A stretch of DNA of 64,000 bases from positions 460,642 to 524,641 of the forward strand of contig NZ_CP011280.1 of the NCBI RefSeq assembly GCF_000973085.1. Reading direction: 5' to 3'. How positions within the stretch are numbered: position 1 is the stretch's first letter; each line of letters starts with the position of its first letter. The position numbers were made by a program, and so were the translations under genes. This document shows positions 61,675-64,000 of the stretch, in pieces. This DNA is from Sneathia vaginalis. Lineage in GTDB: Bacteria > Fusobacteriota > Fusobacteriia > Fusobacteriales > Leptotrichiaceae. The notes beneath the pieces are model-generated. The model ran no database searches. It had not been told where the DNA came from and saw only the letters and a list, made by a program, of their open reading frames with translations.

Positions 61675-62748
61675 TCATTGTAATACATTTCCAAATTCAA
61701 TGTTATACTTCCGTCTTAAATATTCTAACATTTGTAAGCCTAAAAAGTCAATATCTAGTGAGTATAAAATCTCAGAAATGTTTTTATCTATTAGAATACT
61801 ACCTATTATTTTCTTAATGTTTGTAATGTTTTTTGAATTAAGACCAGCTGGCAAGAAAATTCTTACTTCTCTATCACTAATTTTCTTTATGGTAACAAGG
61901 TTTATATTCTTATCTTTCATTTTTAATAAGGGTTCTAGCAAATATCTTTGGTTTTTAGATTCTATATATGTATCATAGTAATTTCTATAATGAACAATGT
62001 CTAAAAAATTAAAATTAGGCATGAAAAGACAAGAGTTTTCATTGACTTCTTCATTAATGTAAAATTTTAGATTATATATATTGTGATCTATATGTATTTT
62101 ATATATCTCATATTTTTTTATAGCAGCATCATTTTCTTTTAGATACTTGAATATATTTTCAACATCTACATTTTTATCGACCTTATAGTCCATTATAAAG
62201 TAGGTGTATAAGTCGTCATCTAATATATCAGGTGTATAATTATATGGATTACCAAATTGTAGTAAGTATCTAAGTATAGTTCTTCTAGATAAGTAAAAAT
62301 ATGGTACAGTACTATCTAAAGTTAGTTTTATGTAGTAGTAGTTTTTAGACTCATTTTTTTTATTTAGTATATCTTGTATATTTTTTGTAATAGAATGAAT
62401 TTCATTTTCTATATTAACTATATTATTCTTTTTTTCATTTACACCAGTTTTTAAGTAGGCGATATATAGATTTTCAAATGCTTTAAAACATTTAAATATA
62501 TTATTCTTGTACTCATAATATGTCTTTTTATTTCTATCGATAATAGAAAAAATCTTTTTTAAAAGGCTTATAGTATCAATATCGTAAATATTTTTTAAAA
62601 AGAATGTATCATTTTCCAGTTCATTTAATTTTTTAACACAAAATTGAAAGTCTTCTTTTTCAATAGAATTAATATGTAGTAAAAATTCTAAGATTTCTTT
62701 TATAATAGACAGATCTTTAGATATAGTATTTGATATTTTGTTATCCAT
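61675..62748 (-). CDS. CheA P2-like protein with possible C-terminal STAS-like domain
   Basis: A 357-residue cytoplasmic protein, not a recognised housekeeping family. Residues about 10-110 are helical, with no phosphorylatable histidine motif of a CheA P1 (Hpt) domain. Residues about 136-220 (YYYIKLTLDSTVPYF, then RRTILRYLLQFGNPYNYTPD, then DLYTYFIMDYKVDKN) follow the pattern of the CheY-binding P2 domain of CheA: conserved start strand, R..-L..-G-x-x-x-x-P turn and final strand. The last 80 residues (NINLVTIKKISDREVRIFLP..., DIDFLGLQMLEYL) resemble a STAS fold. It starts one base after the upstream stop. Domain calls are by eye; a search is needed. Confidence 0.6.
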   Translation of the reverse strand: MDNKISNTISKDLSIIKEILEFLLHINSIEKEDFQFCVKKLNELENDTFFLKNIYDIDTISLLKKIFSIIDRNKKTYYEYKNNIFKCFKAFENLYIAYLKTGVNEKKNNIVNIENEIHSITKNIQDILNKKNESKNYYYIKLTLDSTVPYFYLSRRTILRYLLQFGNPYNYTPDILDDDLYTYFIMDYKVDKNVDVENIFKYLKENDAAIKKYEIYKIHIDHNIYNLKFYINEEVNENSCLFMPNFNFLDIVHYRNYYDTYIESKNQRYLLEPLLKMKDKNINLVTIKKISDREVRIFLPAGLNSKNITNIKKIIGSILIDKNISEILYSLDIDFLGLQMLEYLRRKYNIEFGNVLQ

Positions 62749-62749
62749 A

Positions 62750-64000
62750 TTACCTTCTTTCTAGATATGATGCAAGATTTAATATATACGCTTTTTTAGT
62801 ATCTTTTAATAGACATTCACCTATAAAGTTATTATTATCGTTTTCTATAGGTCGTACAAATATCTTTTCTTCATAAAGTACATCGTTAACTAAAAGTATG
62901 AAATTTTGCAATTTTATACAAATTTGTATAGCAAATTTTGGGTTAGTAACTGAATTTAAAATTGGCATCTCAAATGAAGAAATTTTAAAATACTTTACGT
63001 TATTTATTGATACAACATTATTCTTATTATATTTAAATACATTTATTACTTTAGTCTTATCTATTGCAAAATATCCTAGAGCTGTTTTTATTATATAGCA
63101 ATTAAGTGTTAAAAAGTTAAGTGGAAGTTTTGTTACTATATTTGAATCTTCATCTATGTATAAACGCCCATCTTTTGATTCTATAATATGCTTATAGTTC
63201 AAAAATGATAATTCTAGTTCATTTTCTTTTATAGAATAGAAGTCATTTTTTGCAATATTAGTATATGCAAGATTGTATTGTATATTAGGATTGTTGATTA
63301 TTATCTTTATCTTGTTAAAATCTTGTATAAAGTTAATAGAGACTATAAATTCCTTTTTTTCTATATTTCTTTGTCTTTTTTCATTTTCTTCATGTATAAA
63401 AGCATAAAGTAGGGATATAAGAGAGGGTTTAATAGCAAAAAATAGTATTTTATCCATAGTAATAGTATTGTTAATATCATAGTTAAGTTGAAAGTCTATT
63501 CCAAAAGTTTTTGCATATTCTACCAAACGACTTTGTATATTTTGTAGTTCATTTGTAACATTAATCATACGTAGATTAAATGTTTCATCTTTTAGATAAT
63601 ACTTTGTTAGTGAAAGGTTTTTAATAAGTCTATAATACTCATCTTTTTTATCTTTACGAATAAATCTACTCATTTCTTGTAAGTCTTTTCTAATGTAGAA
63701 AAGTTTGTCTATATTATTAACCAGATTATTTATCTGTGATGAATTTATTGAAAACTCATCTTTTTTACTTTCAACTTCAGATAATTTTATTAGTATGTAG
63801 TCTAGTATAAAGTCAAAGTCTGATAAAAATTTTTTAATAAGTTCATCAATATTATTACCATCAAATGAAATGATAAACTCTAGAAAACAATTTATTTTAT
63901 CGGGAACATAGTCATTAAATGATACATTATTATCTAAAAAAACATATTCCTTGCTTATAACATTAAAAGACTCCTTTATATTCTTAAAGAAGTCCAATAT
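62750..64000 (-). CDS. Degenerate CheA-like protein (P3-P4-P5 order), 5' end beyond window
   Basis: At least 416 residues, open to the window edge (a TTG at 63997 is the first possible start inside). The order matches CheA after P2: a dimerisation-like helix pair (about 80-160, with NLRMINVTNELQNIQSRLVEYAKTFG aligning to the CheA LRM-P...RLVRDLA stretch), a kinase-like region (about 165-290) in which the N-box becomes SLISLLYAFIHEENEKRQ and the glycine-rich ATP-lid motifs are not recognisable, a return to CheA-type LPLNFLTLN, and a CheW-like P5 domain (about 300-415: GYFAIDKTKVINVF, IQICIKLQNFILLVNDVLYEEKIFVRPI, KKAYILNLASYL). It looks like a pseudokinase scaffold. By-eye homology; function unknown. 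Confidence 0.62.
   Translation of the reverse strand: MLDFFKNIKESFNVISKEYVFLDNNVSFNDYVPDKINCFLEFIISFDGNNIDELIKKFLSDFDFILDYILIKLSEVESKKDEFSINSSQINNLVNNIDKLFYIRKDLQEMSRFIRKDKKDEYYRLIKNLSLTKYYLKDETFNLRMINVTNELQNIQSRLVEYAKTFGIDFQLNYDINNTITMDKILFFAIKPSLISLLYAFIHEENEKRQRNIEKKEFIVSINFIQDFNKIKIIINNPNIQYNLAYTNIAKNDFYSIKENELELSFLNYKHIIESKDGRLYIDEDSNIVTKLPLNFLTLNCYIIKTALGYFAIDKTKVINVFKYNKNNVVSINNVKYFKISSFEMPILNSVTNPKFAIQICIKLQNFILLVNDVLYEEKIFVRPIENDNNNFIGECLLKDTKKAYILNLASYLERR

Noticed and set aside
1-64000. tRNA, rRNA, T-box or tmRNA genes
   Set aside because: I looked for GC-rich cloverleaf signatures (GTTCGA-type T-loops) and T-box motifs and found none; a covariance search would settle this.
1-64000. 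CRISPR array, insertion sequence, integrase or prophage
   Set aside because: No spaced 25-40 bp repeats, transposase motifs or phage structural genes are visible; the repressor/ImmA pair stands alone.
62750-64000. Sensor histidine kinase with intact ATP site
   Set aside because: Overall order resembles CheA, but the N-, G1- and G2-box residues cannot be found, so I call it degenerate.

Overview
The window is a 64 kb piece of a very AT-rich bacterial chromosome with tightly packed, often overlapping genes. It has almost exclusive AGA arginine codons, frequent TTG and GTG starts, and GGAGG-type ribosome binding sites. Fermentative genes (pyruvate formate-lyase, L-lactate dehydrogenase, aldolase, triose-phosphate isomerase), PTS sugar uptake, a secreted pullulanase plus glycogen phosphorylase, and the overall protein sequence flavour point to a host-associated anaerobe of the Fusobacteriota. 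My best guess is Leptotrichiaceae near Sneathia or Streptobacillus. That placement is inference; no rRNA or tRNA gene was seen.

Layout. 1-6.5 kb: the 3' part of pflB, then pflA, fba, a small membrane protein, a secreted transglutaminase-fold protein and a ClC antiporter. 6.5-13 kb: a self-contained sugar operon (PRD regulator, GatA/B/C-type PTS, class II aldolase, DhaK, DhaL) bounded by a promoter and a bidirectional terminator. 13-14.6 kb (minus strand): an NCS2 purine-type permease behind a ykkC-class riboswitch. 14.7-17.5 kb: an NhaC antiporter, an orphan metal-binding protein and YbaK. 17.5-28.7 kb (minus strand): a long housekeeping run (rsmC-like, GNAT, truA, HAD, short GspE/ComGA-like ATPase, unknown, tsaC, prs, glmU, ldh, orphan Opp-type ATPase, tpx, S9 peptidase, small HTH). 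28.7-34.3 kb: trmR, DigH-like lipoprotein, uvrB, xseA, dCMP deaminase. 34.3-37.7 kb: infA-rpmJ-rpsM-rpsK-rpsD-rpoA-rplQ. 37.7-40 kb: GNAT, then a cut-down dcw cluster (mraZ-rsmH-ftsL-like) with an MraZ-box operator. 40-43 kb: secreted pullulanase. 43-44 kb: an XRE repressor/ImmA protease pair without a prophage. 44-50.7 kb: one operon of M20 hydrolase, RlmD-like methylase, plsY, gpsA, sigma factor, dnaN and a tandem EIIB protein. 50.7-59.2 kb: LCP protein, Cof phosphatase, tpiA, secG, HU, a two-gene ABC exporter, CorC-like protein and nucleoside hydrolase. 59.2-64 kb (minus strand): glycogen phosphorylase downstream of two genes that look like a split, degenerate CheA.

The most unusual content is at the right edge. 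Two adjacent ORFs, unlike ordinary housekeeping genes, carry the P3-P4-P5 order and the P2 domain of the chemotaxis kinase CheA. The ATP-binding motifs are lost and no flagellar or receptor gene is visible. They lie directly upstream of glgP. Other points worth following are the PTS-aldolase-DhaKL pathway of unknown substrate, the ykkC riboswitch on a purine permease with an enclosing stem and U-tract, a free-standing protein made of two glucose-type EIIB domains, and the domesticated-looking repressor/protease pair.

No coding-free stretch longer than about 300 bases exists except 14343-14754, which holds the riboswitch, two divergent promoter regions and an inverted repeat.
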